From assembly GCF_014197015.1 (NCBI RefSeq), contig NZ_JACIET010000002.1, forward strand, positions 806,001 through 870,000: a stretch of DNA of 64,000 bases. The letters are read 5' to 3'. How positions within the stretch are numbered: position 1 is the stretch's first letter; each line of letters begins with the position of its first letter. The notes below the pieces were generated by a model. It ran no database searches. It saw only the letters and a program-made list of their open reading frames with translations, and was not told where the DNA came from. The DNA is from Niveibacterium umoris. GTDB taxonomy: Bacteria > Pseudomonadota > Gammaproteobacteria > Burkholderiales > Rhodocyclaceae. The translations under genes were made by a program, and so were the position numbers. This document shows positions 1 through 10,277 of the stretch, one piece after another.

Positions 1-1
1 G

Positions 2-832
<831 letters not shown>

Positions 833-871
833 GCCAGGCTTTGATGAGGACGACCGACAGGAGTGCCGCCG

Positions 872-1354
872 ATGGATCCGATCACGATCGCGTACCTCAC
901 CAGCACCAGCACCGGGGCCGGTCTCTCGGTGGCGGCCGTTACCGGCGTCATTGCCTGCTTCAAGGGCAAGCAGAAGGGCGCGGTCGAATACGAGCAGCAC
1001 TGCGAAGCCAACATCCGTGATTACACCCGCCTGCTCGGCGCCAAGATCAGGGAGGCGAACGACACGCCTGCTGCCGATTTCGAATTCGTGATCCGGCGCG
1101 CCGCGAAGGTGGTGAAGATGCGCGACGAGTTCAAGGAAGACCTCGACAGCCTGCGAGCGCTGCTCAACGCCACCATCGACGAGCTCGCCAGCGCGCTCGA
1201 TGCGAAAAGCGAGGCGAGCCTGACGAACCGCGAGGTCGAGATCCGCCGCCTGGTCGGCATCCTCAACGAATCCTGGCACGGCAAGGAGACCCTGCTGGAG
1301 AGCAAGCTGCGCGACCTGCTGGCCAAACTCGGCGTCTTCAGGCGGCACGCCTGA
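872..1354 (+). CDS. Hypothetical protein, single N-terminal hydrophobic helix and coiled coil
   Basis: No family recognised; 160 residues. Residues about 3-29 are Ala/Gly/Thr-rich and hydrophobic and could be one membrane segment or a signal-like anchor. The rest is highly charged with heptad-like Leu spacing (about 60-150), as in a coiled coil. The ATG at 872 was preferred over an in-frame GTG at 863 because CAGGAG (858-863) sits eight bases before the ATG and overlaps the GTG. It lies between a diguanylate cyclase and a PAS protein on the same strand, but about 120 bp separates it from the latter, so shared function is not shown. Confidence 0.6.
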   Translation: MDPITIAYLTSTSTGAGLSVAAVTGVIACFKGKQKGAVEYEQHCEANIRDYTRLLGAKIREANDTPAADFEFVIRRAAKVVKMRDEFKEDLDSLRALLNATIDELASALDAKSEASLTNREVEIRRLVGILNESWHGKETLLESKLRDLLAKLGVFRRHA

Positions 1355-1476
1355 GACCGGTTGGGCGCCGCGCGGGTCGGGCACGGTGCTCGGGCGCAAG
1401 AACGCCGGTTCAAGTTATCGCGCGGCCTGCCGTATGCAAGCGCAGGGGAGACGTACAAGCAGACGGAGGGGGGAGC

Positions 1477-1995
1477 GTGAAATACAAGGTCCAGCCGACA
1501 ATGGTCGAGCGGGTGATGCGCGACGAGGATTTCATCGTCTCGAAAACCGACCGCAAGGGTCGCATCACCTACGGCAACCGCATCTTCGTGGAGTTCTCCG
1601 GCTTCTCGGAAGCCGAACTGCTCAACGCACCGCACAACATCATCCGTCACCCGGACATGCCGCGCGGGGTCTTCAAACTGTTGTGGGACACCCTGGCGCA
1701 GAAGCAGGAGATCTTTGCCTATGTGAAAAACATGGCCAAGGACGGCAGCTTCTACTGGGTCTTCGCCAACGTCACGCCGTCCTACGACGCACAGGGCAAT
1801 GTCGTCGGCTACCTGTCGGTGCGGCGCAAACCCAAGGCGAGCGGGGTCAGCGTCTGCGACGGGCTCTACCGGCTCATGCTCGAAGCCGAGCAGAAGGCCG
1901 GCCCGCGCGATGCCTGTGACGCGTCGATCGCTTTGCTGCAGTCCGTGTTGCGCGACAAGGGGATGAGCTATGCCGAACTGGTTCTCGCGCTTTGA
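1477..1995 (+). CDS. Aer-type PAS sensor protein (stand-alone)
   Basis: Soluble 172-residue protein with one PAS domain at about residues 15-120, of the kind at the N-terminus of the aerotaxis receptor Aer. It has the run NIIRHPDMP near residues 58-66 and the strand motif DGSFYWV. In Aer this domain binds FAD and senses redox state. Here there is no membrane or signalling part. The start is GTG 1477, preceded by a purine-rich GGAGGGGGG stretch. The 3' end overlaps the next gene, a chemoreceptor lacking a PAS domain, by 26 bp, so the two are very probably co-translated and work together as a split receptor. Flavin binding is inferred from the family. Confidence 0.85.
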   Translation: MKYKVQPTMVERVMRDEDFIVSKTDRKGRITYGNRIFVEFSGFSEAELLNAPHNIIRHPDMPRGVFKLLWDTLAQKQEIFAYVKNMAKDGSFYWVFANVTPSYDAQGNVVGYLSVRRKPKASGVSVCDGLYRLMLEAEQKAGPRDACDASIALLQSVLRDKGMSYAELVLAL

Positions 1996-3436
1996 CGCGC
2001 GCGTTGGCGCGACGGCGCTTTACGCCTTGCTGGCAGCGCTGTGCCTGGGCGCCGGCTGGCTGCATCGCACCTGGCTATGGCCGCTCGCCGGACTGATCGC
2101 CGGCGCCGTGCTGCTGACGCTCTGCTGGCGGGGGCGCGCTGCCGACGGTGGCAACCTGCAGCGCCTCACCGCGCTATGCAACGAGGTGGCCGCCGGCAAG
2201 CTCGAAGGGCGCATCACCGGTATCCGCCCCGGCGCTGCGGACGAGAGCCTGTGCTGGGCGCTCAACGACATGCTCGACCAGCTCGAGGCGACCTTCCGCG
2301 AGCAGAAGACCGCGCTGGCGATGGCCGGTGAAGGAAAGTTCTTCCGCCTGACGCAGCCCAGCGGCTTGCACGGCGAATTCCGCGCCGAGCTGCTGCGCAC
2401 CAACGAAGTCATGCGCCAGCTTGCGCGCGACTACGAGCAACAGCAGAAGAACGACCTGCTCTCACGTCTGGGTACGCTCAACAGCACCAACCTGCTGTCG
2501 GACCTGCAGACCAATGTGCGCGACATGCAGTCGGTGGCCGAGGCGTCGGATGCGCTCAGCGCGATCGCGCGTGCCAACTTCGACGACGCGCGCCAGAGCC
2601 GCAGCGCGATCGGCCAGGTTGTCGGCAGCCTCGGCGACATCGCGGCCCGCGTCGAAGCCACGCTCGACGCGGTGCGGGTGTTCAAGGCACACAGCGATCA
2701 GATCAACCGCTCGGTCGGTCTGATCACCGGCATCGCCAACCAGACCAACCTGCTCGCGCTCAACGCGGCGATCGAAGCGGCCCGCGCGGGGGAACAGGGG
2801 CGGGGTTTCGCGGTCGTGGCCGACGAGGTGCGCAAGCTCGCTGAAAACACCAAACAGTCATCGGAACAAATCGCGCGCGTGATGACGGAATTCTCCGGCG
2901 ACGCGGAGCAGATCCTGCAGAACGCCGAACAGATGCACCATGCGACGGTGTCCTCGCGCGATCACATCGCGACGCTCGAACAGAGTTTCGTGCGGTTTGA
3001 AAGCTCTGCACAACAGGCCCTCACCGAAGTCGAGAAGGTCAGCGACATCAGCGTCGTGTCGCTCGCCAAGACCGACCACATCCTCTACAAGCAGAACGCC
3101 TATCTGGTGCCGGTGAATGGCGCCGCGTCGCCGCAGGCGTCGGCGATCGCCGTCGGGCCGGGCGAGTGCCGCTTCGGCCAGTGGCTGGCGCACGGCCATG
3201 GTGAGACCGGGCTCTTTGCTTCCGATGCGGCACGCAGGCTCGAAACGCCCCATCACGGTGTGCACGACGCCATGCAGCGCATGGTTGCCACCCTGGGCGA
3301 GACGCAGTGGGAGCGTGACGCCGCCCGCAAGCAGCTGATCTACCGTTGCTTCGAGGATGCCGAGAAGGCGAGCGCGCAGATGATGTCGCAACTCGACCGC
3401 ATGGTGGAGCAGCGCGTCAGCGAGCGGGGCGGGTAG
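1970..3436 (+). CDS. Methyl-accepting chemotaxis protein with C-terminal CZB domain
   Basis: Membrane chemoreceptor of 488 residues. Two close hydrophobic segments (about 12-30 and 33-50) form a hairpin without a periplasmic sensor domain, as in Aer. A HAMP-like linker follows, then the MCP signalling domain with the conserved tip ([20 protein letters not shown] at about 257-276). The C-terminus (about 365-470) is a CZB zinc-binding domain: DHILYKQ, CRFGQWL and HHGVHD supply the His/Cys ligands. Start ATG 1970 has AAGGGG about seven bases upstream and lies inside the preceding PAS gene. The lack of its own sensor and the overlap suggest it relays signals from that PAS protein to CheA/CheW, encoded elsewhere. 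Confidence 0.93.
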   Translation: MPNWFSRFDARVGATALYALLAALCLGAGWLHRTWLWPLAGLIAGAVLLTLCWRGRAADGGNLQRLTALCNEVAAGKLEGRITGIRPGAADESLCWALNDMLDQLEATFREQKTALAMAGEGKFFRLTQPSGLHGEFRAELLRTNEVMRQLARDYEQQQKNDLLSRLGTLNSTNLLSDLQTNVRDMQSVAEASDALSAIARANFDDARQSRSAIGQVVGSLGDIAARVEATLDAVRVFKAHSDQINRSVGLITGIANQTNLLALNAAIEAARAGEQGRGFAVVADEVRKLAENTKQSSEQIARVMTEFSGDAEQILQNAEQMHHATVSSRDHIATLEQSFVRFESSAQQALTEVEKVSDISVVSLAKTDHILYKQNAYLVPVNGAASPQASAIAVGPGECRFGQWLAHGHGETGLFASDAARRLETPHHGVHDAMQRMVATLGETQWERDAARKQLIYRCFEDAEKASAQMMSQLDRMVEQRVSERGG

Positions 3437-3546
3437 CGGGATCGGCAGCATCCCACTCGGCGCTTGCGTTCGCCCCCTACCCGGCGCAGGCAGCTTCGGT
3501 TAGCGTGCGGGCAGCACTCCCCGCAACGACCGAACCGAGGCCCGCG

Positions 3547-4872
3547 ATGGTCGAACGCCCGCTCGACTATGTCGAAACCTTCTTCTACCTGCTCGACAAG
3601 CTCTCCGGCGCCAACTTCGTCGTCTTCGCCGAACGCAACGCACCGCTCGACGTCGCGCGCTTGCCGGCGGCGCTGACTGCCCTGCAGGCTGCCGAACCCC
3701 TCTTGCAGGTGGCCATCCACCGCAGTGAATCCGGCCTGCATTTCGCGCCGGCGCCGGGGCGCGCGATTGCGATGCGCAGCGTCGAGACGGACGCGGCCGG
3801 ATGGCAAGCCCACGTCGAAGCGACACTTGCCGAAGCCTTCGCCGATGGCGAGGCGCCCCTGCTGCGTTGCCTGCATCTGGCGATCAGCGACAGCGCGCGT
3901 TCGGTGCTCGCGCTGGTGTTCCACCATTCGATCGCCGACGGGCGCTCCGGCGCGGCCCTGTTGTGTCGGCTGCTGAGCCTGATCGCGCAGCCCGAACGGC
4001 CGCCGGCCGCGCCGCCACAGCCTCCGATGCATGCGCTGTTTCCGCCCGCGTTTCGCTGGGACGAACAGGAAGCGCGCGCCGAGGCGGTGATGGATGCGCT
4101 CACCGACGACATTAACCGCCACGGCGCACCGGCGCGCCTGCGCTGGCTCGACAGTGCAGCGGCGAAACGCGATCCGCGCTTCATCCGCATCGTACTCGAT
4201 GCCGCGACGACGCAGCGCCTGCTCGCACAGGCCCGCGCGCACCACACCACGGTACACGGCGCGCTCTGCGCGGCGCAGCTGATCGCGCACAGCCGGCGCC
4301 TCGCCACCGATACGCCGCCCACGCTGTTTCTCTCCTGTCCGGCCGACATGCGGCCGCACCTCGCGCCGGCACCTGCCGATCTGCCCGCAGCCCTGTACGT
4401 CACGCTGGTGACCGCCTGCCATGTGGTCGCGCCACAGGCTGCTTTCTGGCCGCTGGCCGAGGGCGTCGCGCGGCAGATCCACGACAAGCTCAAGCGTGGC
4501 GATGGCCACCTCTTCTTCTACCTTTACGGGCTCGACGACGCAGCCTGCGACGCCGATGCGCAGCGTCGCTTCAACAAGCTGCTGATGAACACCCCGCAAG
4601 GTTCGATGATCAGCAACCTTGGCCGCATCGACACGGTGGCGGCGGACCCGGCGGTCGCGTCGATCTCGTTCGCGCTCTGCCCGATGCCTTACCAGAGCGT
4701 GTTCAGCGCGGTCAGCACCTACGCCGGCCGCCTCACGATCAACATGGGCTACGACGCCGCCAAGCTCGCGCCGGATGAAGCGCGCGGGTTGGCGGCGAGC
4801 ATTGAAGCGCAACTGATCGAAGCGGCGGCAAGTGACGGCGCAACGGTAGACGACGCGCAAGCCGCGGAATAG
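3547..4872 (+). CDS. Condensation-domain / alcohol-acyltransferase-like protein
   Basis: Predicted acyl transferase of the chloramphenicol acetyltransferase / NRPS condensation superfamily, 441 residues, cytoplasmic. The catalytic motif HHxxxDG is present as HHSIADG at residues 126-132. The overall length and the later Asn-Met-Gly segment resemble PapA-type and alcohol acetyltransferase proteins rather than full NRPS modules. The frame is open back to 3346, but ATG 3547 begins the recognisable fold (MVERPLDYVE) and clears the upstream MCP gene. The substrate cannot be told from sequence. It stands alone, with convergent genes downstream, but a wax-ester-synthase relative with the same motif lies 8 kb away. 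Confidence 0.75.
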   Translation: MVERPLDYVETFFYLLDKLSGANFVVFAERNAPLDVARLPAALTALQAAEPLLQVAIHRSESGLHFAPAPGRAIAMRSVETDAAGWQAHVEATLAEAFADGEAPLLRCLHLAISDSARSVLALVFHHSIADGRSGAALLCRLLSLIAQPERPPAAPPQPPMHALFPPAFRWDEQEARAEAVMDALTDDINRHGAPARLRWLDSAAAKRDPRFIRIVLDAATTQRLLAQARAHHTTVHGALCAAQLIAHSRRLATDTPPTLFLSCPADMRPHLAPAPADLPAALYVTLVTACHVVAPQAAFWPLAEGVARQIHDKLKRGDGHLFFYLYGLDDAACDADAQRRFNKLLMNTPQGSMISNLGRIDTVAADPAVASISFALCPMPYQSVFSAVSTYAGRLTINMGYDAAKLAPDEARGLAASIEAQLIEAAASDGATVDDAQAAE

Positions 4873-4943
4873 CCGGTCAGGGCTTGCGCGGGACGCGTCG
4901 CCGCGGCGGCTTCGCGCGCTGCGGTCGCGCCGACGCCCTGCGC

Positions 4944-6566
4944 TCAGGTCTCGAAGCGCGACACCACCACGTTCAGGCGCGAGGCGATGCGTTCCAGCTC
5001 CTGCGTCGCACGCGCGGTTTCGCCCATGCCGACACTGGTCGCTTCCACCATCTGGGCGACCTGTTCGACCTGCCCGGCGAGCAGGGTGCTGACGGTGCCC
5101 TGCTCGCGGGTGGAACTGGCGACCTCGGCGACGCGGCCACTCGCGTGTTCGGCGTTCGAGACGATCTGGCGCAGCAGCTGCGCCGAGCGCTCGGCGGCGT
5201 CGACACCCTGTGACGCCTGCGACGAGGCGGTGGTCATCACGTCCACCGCACCGGCTGTCTCGGACTGGATCGCGTTGACGATGCGACCGATTTCCACCGT
5301 AGCGTGGGTGGTGCGTTCGGCGAGCTTGCGTACTTCATCGGCCACCACCGCGAAGCCGCGGCCCTGCTCGCCGGCACGCGCCGCCTCGATGGCCGCGTTG
5401 AGCGCAAGCAGATTGGTCTGCGAGGCGATCTCGTTGATCGACGAGGCGACCGTGCCGACTTCGCTGGCACGTGTGCTCAGACTGGCGATGCGCTGGACGG
5501 CATCGGATACCGTGCTCGACAGCGCCTGCATGTCGTTCGTCGCGGATTCGACTTCGCCCTGACCTTGCCGCGCCAGCCCCGCCGCACCCCGCGCGTGCTG
5601 TTCGGTGTCTTGTGCGGTGTCGGAGATGTGCGAAATGCTGACGGTGAGTTCTTCCATCGCCGCCGCCATCGACTGTGTGGATTCCGATTGGCGGTGCGCG
5701 GACTCGGCGACCGCCTGCGAGGTACTGCTGATCTCTTGCGAGGCTGCGCCCAGTTCCGCCGCGTCGTTGCTCAGCTCGGCAATGGTCTCGCGCAAGCGCG
5801 CGATCAATCCGCCCAGCTCGCTCAGCAGGCTGCCCGGCGCGCTACCGCTCAGTTGCACCCGCAGGTCGCCCCCGGCCACCCGCCGCATGGCCGCCACCGC
5901 ATCGGCCGGTTCGCCGCCCACCTGATGCAGCACCGAGCGACCGATCACGGCGATCAGTGCGAATACGCAGCCGGCTAGCAGCAATACCACGCCGACACTG
6001 ATCTCGAGATCGGTGCGGAACGCCGCATCGATATCGTCGACGTACAGCCCGGTGCCGATCGCCCAGTTCCATTCCGGCACCCCCATGATGTACGACACCT
6101 TGCGCAGCGGCTCGGTGCCGCCCGCACGCGGGAAGTAGTAGTCGGTGAAACCGCCCTGCGCCTGAGCCAGCCGGGTGATGTTTTCAACCAGTCGCTGGCC
6201 GGTCTTGTCGACCTCGTCCATGCGCGGCGTGCCTTCCCACTCTGGCCGGGGTGGCAAGAGCACGCATTTGCCGTCGAAGGCGTAGATGAAGAAATACTCC
6301 TTCTCGCGGAAGCGGATCTTGCGCAGCGACTCCTTTGCCTGCGCCTGCGCCGCGTCCCGACTGAGCTTGCCGTCCTTCTCTTGCTGCACGTAGTAATTGA
6401 GCTGGCCATGCGCCGTTTCGACCACCGCGCGGATCAGCGCCTTGCGCTGTTCAAGTCCGCTGCTGCGCTGGGCGTAAGCGCCCCAGATGCCGATCGCCAG
6501 CATGCCGACCAGTGAAGCGAGGCCGATTGCGATCAACTTGTTCTTGAGACTCGCCGACGTCAGCAT
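4944..6566 (-). CDS. Methyl-accepting chemotaxis protein with single-Cache sensor
   Basis: Transmembrane chemoreceptor of about 540 residues. TM1 is at about 6-28; a periplasmic sCache_2 domain (about 30-185) contains [17 protein letters not shown] and the [15 protein letters not shown] element typical of small organic-ligand sensors. TM2 (about 190-212), a HAMP domain and a full MCP signalling domain with the tip [20 protein letters not shown] follow. There is no C-terminal NWETF-type pentapeptide for CheR tethering. The frame opens at ATG 6590, but the ATG at 6566 is preferred because GAGAGGTGG lies six bases before it. The ligand is unknown; Cache receptors of this type often bind carboxylates, which is family knowledge only. 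Confidence 0.93.
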   Translation of the reverse strand: MLTSASLKNKLIAIGLASLVGMLAIGIWGAYAQRSSGLEQRKALIRAVVETAHGQLNYYVQQEKDGKLSRDAAQAQAKESLRKIRFREKEYFFIYAFDGKCVLLPPRPEWEGTPRMDEVDKTGQRLVENITRLAQAQGGFTDYYFPRAGGTEPLRKVSYIMGVPEWNWAIGTGLYVDDIDAAFRTDLEISVGVVLLLAGCVFALIAVIGRSVLHQVGGEPADAVAAMRRVAGGDLRVQLSGSAPGSLLSELGGLIARLRETIAELSNDAAELGAASQEISSTSQAVAESAHRQSESTQSMAAAMEELTVSISHISDTAQDTEQHARGAAGLARQGQGEVESATNDMQALSSTVSDAVQRIASLSTRASEVGTVASSINEIASQTNLLALNAAIEAARAGEQGRGFAVVADEVRKLAERTTHATVEIGRIVNAIQSETAGAVDVMTTASSQASQGVDAAERSAQLLRQIVSNAEHASGRVAEVASSTREQGTVSTLLAGQVEQVAQMVEATSVGMGETARATQELERIASRLNVVVSRFET

Positions 6567-6768
6567 TTCCAGCCACCTCTCGTGTCGCATCGAAGACCTA
6601 TGTTTACGACCAGAAAGTCCATGGACTTGAGGGCGGCGTTAGGAGCCGGCGTCGCTGCGTTGAGAAACGGCCGCTCAGGCGCTGCCGGTAGCGCCTGTCA
6701 TCGCGCCGTCAAACAACCGTCACGCGCCGGTGAAAGCATGGTGACTCACCCACCGGAGGAGACACACC

Positions 6769-7653
6769 ATGGCGCTCGACTACTACAAGGTGATTCACGG
6801 CACGCTGGTCGCAGTTTCGTATCAGCCGGATGGGGATTCGATCCGCTTCGTCGCCGACGACCCGGACCAGTTCGGCGAATTGCATCGCGGTCACCAGGTG
6901 ATCCCGTCGCGCCGCGACGGCAGTGTGCAACTGCGGCTGGAAGGCATCGACGCGCCCGAAACCCACTACGGCAAGGCCAAGCAGCCGCTTGGCGATGCTG
7001 CACGCGACGCGTTGCTGAGCACCCTGGGTTTCGCGTCCTGGGACTTTGAAGCGGACGGCGCGACGGTGGAAATGACGAGCCCGGAGGCGGTCAGCGCGAC
7101 CATCCTCACCAAGGCTGCGGATGTGCATGGCAGGCCGATTTCCTACCTGTTCCGCGATGGCGTGATTCCGCACGACGACGGCGATGTCGTGCCGCTGGGC
7201 GGCAACCTGTTCTACGAATCGGCCAACTGCAAGATGGTCAGCAGTGGCGACGCCTACCCGCTGTGCTACTCGTCGACGCCGCGGGCGCATCGTTCGGCGC
7301 TGCGCGAAGCGGCACGCCATGCGCGCGCCCATTCGCTGGGTGTCTGGGGGCAGGACGAGAGCGAGTTGTTCTCGCTGGTCGACGCGGCTTCGATCGGTAT
7401 CCACGGCGCGCTGATCTATCCGAAGCTGTTCCGCCGCTGCACCGACTACCTCAAGCAGGCGCTTGCTGCGCAGGTCGACTACAACCTTGCCGACTGGCTG
7501 CGCGACAACCCTTCGGAGGACGACAAGCTGTTCATCGAGCACGGCGGCCGCAGCCGGCCGATCGTCGTGCCGCTGCATGCCGCGATCGAACAGCGCAACG
7601 CCCGCATCGCCTTCATGCCCGATCTGACCGAACTCGTCTTCATCGAGAAGTAG
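6769..7653 (+). CDS. Staphylococcal-nuclease-like (thermonuclease) domain protein
   Basis: 294-residue protein with an SNase-like OB fold in its N-terminal half. Equivalents of the nuclease catalytic residues are visible: R56 in LRLEGID, E64 in DAPETHY and R122 in HGRPISYLF, and an Asp pair at D21/D23 (PDGDSI). A roughly 20-residue insertion separates the first strands. No signal peptide is seen, unlike secreted thermonucleases, so it is probably cytoplasmic. The C-terminal half (about 170-294) is not recognised. The start ATG has CGGAGGAG about seven bases upstream. It is monocistronic, between an MCP and a DUF3820 gene. Nuclease activity is plausible but unproven. Confidence 0.7.
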   Translation: MALDYYKVIHGTLVAVSYQPDGDSIRFVADDPDQFGELHRGHQVIPSRRDGSVQLRLEGIDAPETHYGKAKQPLGDAARDALLSTLGFASWDFEADGATVEMTSPEAVSATILTKAADVHGRPISYLFRDGVIPHDDGDVVPLGGNLFYESANCKMVSSGDAYPLCYSSTPRAHRSALREAARHARAHSLGVWGQDESELFSLVDAASIGIHGALIYPKLFRRCTDYLKQALAAQVDYNLADWLRDNPSEDDKLFIEHGGRSRPIVVPLHAAIEQRNARIAFMPDLTELVFIEK

Positions 7654-7692
7654 GCCGGCCAGCGCGGCGTCTCCCAATGGGTGGCGACGCGT

Positions 7693-7905
7693 TCAGCGCC
7701 GGCGCAACGGCTCGAGCAGGCCGGAGAGGCCGTTGTGGTCGAGTTCCTGCATCAGCGCGAGCAGGTGGCCGAGTTCACCCTTGGGAAATCCGACGCGCGC
7801 GAACCAGTTCAGGTAGTGCCCCGGCAGGTCGGCGATGACACGGCCTTTGTACTTGCCGTAAGGCATCTCGCGCAGCAGCAAGAGTTCAAGATCTTCCGGC
7901 TTCAT
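7693..7905 (-). CDS. DUF3820 family small protein
   Basis: 70-residue protein matching the DUF3820 / QSregVF_b pattern: MPYGKYKGR near residues 14-22, LPGHYLNWF and a hydrophobic C-terminal helix with Glu-Leu-Asp. In Pseudomonas a family member was described as a putative quorum-sensing-regulated virulence factor; its biochemical role is unknown. No signal peptide or membrane segment. It follows the DUF1345 gene on the same strand after about 25 bp, so the two may share a transcript. The start has no strong Shine-Dalgarno sequence. Confidence 0.75.
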   Translation of the reverse strand: MKPEDLELLLLREMPYGKYKGRVIADLPGHYLNWFARVGFPKGELGHLLALMQELDHNGLSGLLEPLRRR

Positions 7906-7929
7906 CGGAGCGGAACGTCGACGCGCTGC

Positions 7930-8601
7930 TCAAAGCAGCCCGGAGGCTATGTTGATCGTCAGCGCCAGCACGGTGGTGTTGAAGGCATAGGCGAGCACGC
8001 AGTGGACGAGCCCGGTACGCCGCATCGTCGGTGACGCGATGCTGACATCCGCTGTCTGACCCGAGGTGCCGATGACACAGGCGAAGTACAGGAAGTCGAC
8101 GTAGTCGGGCGCATCGCACTCGGGAAAGATCAACCCGCCGTGCTCGCCGCGCGCCCGCGCGAGGTAGTAGTCATGCGCGTAGTGGAAGGCGAACATCACC
8201 TGCGTGAAGGCCCACGAGGAAACGATCGTAGCCGCGGTGAGCGCGATGTGTGCAAACTTCAGCACCCCCTGCATGTCCTTGACCACCTGCAGTTCAGCGA
8301 CGATGGCGGCGAGGCTCACAACCGCCGCCAGCACGACCAGCGCCAGCACCACGATGCGGCCCTCGTCCTGCAGGCGCGCGCGCAGGCGCATGTGGTCATG
8401 CGGTGCCCTGAAGATCAACCACACGGCCAGCGCAAGATACAGCCAGGCGCCGACATTCCAGCCGATGATCAGGCGCGTCACGGTATGGTGTGCCAGCCCG
8501 TCTGGCAAGGCGACCACCGTCGCCATGCCGGCGAGCGTCCCCATAAACAGCCGTGGGCGCGAAGAGATCTGGCGCAAGAGAGCGAAGCGGCGGAGGAGCA
8601 T
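7930..8601 (-). CDS. DUF1345 family inner-membrane protein
   Basis: About 223 residues with five or so hydrophobic segments. Landmarks of DUF1345 are the central FAFHYAHDYY stretch and, near the C-terminus, DYVDFLYFACVIGTSGQTADV, a P-loop-like turn resembling the pore region of cation channels. Function is unknown; the family is annotated only as a predicted membrane protein. A TTG at 8619 opens the frame, but ATG 8601 is preferred because AGGA lies seven bases upstream. It precedes the DUF3820 gene on the same strand. Confidence 0.8.
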   Translation of the reverse strand: MLLRRFALLRQISSRPRLFMGTLAGMATVVALPDGLAHHTVTRLIIGWNVGAWLYLALAVWLIFRAPHDHMRLRARLQDEGRIVVLALVVLAAVVSLAAIVAELQVVKDMQGVLKFAHIALTAATIVSSWAFTQVMFAFHYAHDYYLARARGEHGGLIFPECDAPDYVDFLYFACVIGTSGQTADVSIASPTMRRTGLVHCVLAYAFNTTVLALTINIASGLL

Positions 8602-8766
8602 GTTGGGGTCCTGGAGCAACAGTCTGAACGCACCGATAACACGTTAGCGGCATTCTGCCGGAACCCGCGGCGCGTTATGCCGACTGTTTGGCACGCAGGG
8701 ATGTGTCATGCGATCGCCGGGAGTGGGATAGTACGGTGATCGGTCTTACCCGGAGGCATTAGAACG

Positions 8767-10173
8767 ATGATCGGCGCCAAGATTTGCCAAGCTATTGTGC
8801 CGCTTTGCATTGCCGCGTTTGCATCAGCAGCGGGCGCTGCCACCCTTGCCGGTAGCGCTTTTTACCGCGAGCGGATTGCGTTGCCGCCCGATGCGGTTTT
8901 CGAAGCCACGCTGGAAGACGTCTCCCGCGCCGATGCGCCGGCGGTGTTGCTGGGGCGCGCACGTTTGGTGCCCGCGGGGCAGCCGCCGTTCCATTTCACG
9001 ATCGAGTACGACGCTGCGGCGGTGCAGCCCGGGCATCGTTACACCGTGCGTGCGACGGTGCATCACGAAGGCCGCTTGATGTTCACGACCGATCGCAGCT
9101 ATCCGGTGCTTCAAGGGGCGAGTGACGCACCGCTGCAGTTGATGCTGCGCATGGCCGGTGGCCACGCGGTGCCGGCGCCTCGCGCCAGCCTCGGGCCTCT
9201 GCCTGCCTCGTTCGAAGGGGTGTTGCCGTGTGCCGATTGCAGCGGCACACGCTGGCATCTGGATCTGCTGGGCGACCACAGCTACCGCCTGCGCATCGCC
9301 TACGAAGGCAAGCCTGAAGATCGTCACTTCGACGAAATCGGCACCTGGTCGCTCGCCGGCAAACCCGCGGAACTGCGCCTCTCGACGGGCCAGGGCCAGC
9401 CGCAACGCTTTGCGCTCGCTGCGGGCGGTACGCTCGACAAGCTCGATGCGGACGGCAAGCCGATTCCCTCGACCCTGAACCACTCGCTGACGCGTCTGCC
9501 GGCGGCGGCGCTGATTGAACCGGTTGTGAACCTGACCGGCTTCTACCGCTACATGGCGGACGCGGGCACGATCGAACCCTGTGCCATCGGCAAGCGACTG
9601 CCGGTGGCCACCGAAGGTGACAACGCGGCGCTCGAACGTGCCTACGCTGGCGCGCGCAAGGAAGCGGGTGCGCTGGTCTTCGTCAGCGTCGAGGCGCGCA
9701 TCGCCGATCGCCCGCCGATGGAAGGCAAGGGCCTGCGGCCGACGGTGGTGGTCGAACGCTTCAACACGGTGATGGCAGGCGGCACCTGTGCGCGCCACGA
9801 GCAACCGTCGCCGTTGGCCGCGGCGACCTTGCAGGAGACCTACTGGCGGCTCACGCACCTCGGCACGGTGCCGGTCGAAAAACCGGCGCAGCAGCCCGAG
9901 CCCCATTTCGTGCTGCACACCGAAGGCGCGCGCGTCAGCGGATCAGCCGGCTGCAATCGCCTCACGGGTGGCTACACGCTCAAAGGTGACGAACTGAGCT
10001 TCGGGCGGGTGGCTTCGACCATGATGGCTTGCGTCGAAGGCATGGAGCAGGAGCAGCGTTTCCTGGCCGCGCTGGCCGAGGTCAGGCACTGGCGGATCGA
10101 GGGGCAGCGACTTGTGCTGCGCGACGCCAAGGGCGCCACGCTGGCGCGCTTCGAGGCGGTTGCGCTGCGCTGA
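8767..10173 (+). CDS. Secreted three-domain envelope protein: YbaY + NlpE-like + META
   Basis: 468 residues with a Sec signal peptide (about 1-24, cleavage after AGA). There is no lipobox cysteine, so unlike YbaY, NlpE and HslJ homologues it is probably soluble in the periplasm. Domain 1 (about 25-135) is the YbaY/YscW beta-sandwich. Domain 2 (about 145-240) is NlpE-like, with LPCADCSG carrying the family CxxC and a DEIGTW strand. A linker domain with CAIGKRLPV follows. Domain 3 (about 355-465) is META/HslJ: TYWRLTHL, GSAGCNRLTGGY and MMACVEGMEQE. The start is fixed by GGAGG (8753-8757), nine bases before ATG. A role in envelope stress or metal/oxidant tolerance is inferred from the separate families. 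Confidence 0.85.
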   Translation: MIGAKICQAIVPLCIAAFASAAGAATLAGSAFYRERIALPPDAVFEATLEDVSRADAPAVLLGRARLVPAGQPPFHFTIEYDAAAVQPGHRYTVRATVHHEGRLMFTTDRSYPVLQGASDAPLQLMLRMAGGHAVPAPRASLGPLPASFEGVLPCADCSGTRWHLDLLGDHSYRLRIAYEGKPEDRHFDEIGTWSLAGKPAELRLSTGQGQPQRFALAAGGTLDKLDADGKPIPSTLNHSLTRLPAAALIEPVVNLTGFYRYMADAGTIEPCAIGKRLPVATEGDNAALERAYAGARKEAGALVFVSVEARIADRPPMEGKGLRPTVVVERFNTVMAGGTCARHEQPSPLAAATLQETYWRLTHLGTVPVEKPAQQPEPHFVLHTEGARVSGSAGCNRLTGGYTLKGDELSFGRVASTMMACVEGMEQEQRFLAALAEVRHWRIEGQRLVLRDAKGATLARFEAVALR

Positions 10174-10277
10174 GCGGCACGTCGCGACCGAGCCGGCGGT
10201 GCTGCGCCACCGCTGGGCCCGCGGGTCCCACGGTCGGCGGGTCGCGAAAAGGGGGCAAGTCCGTCTAGACTTCCGCG

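Noticed and set aside
6677-6696. Perfect 7-bp hairpin between the MCP and SNase-like genes
   Set aside because: No U-tract and it lies upstream of both gene starts, so it is not a terminator; no protein site could be named.
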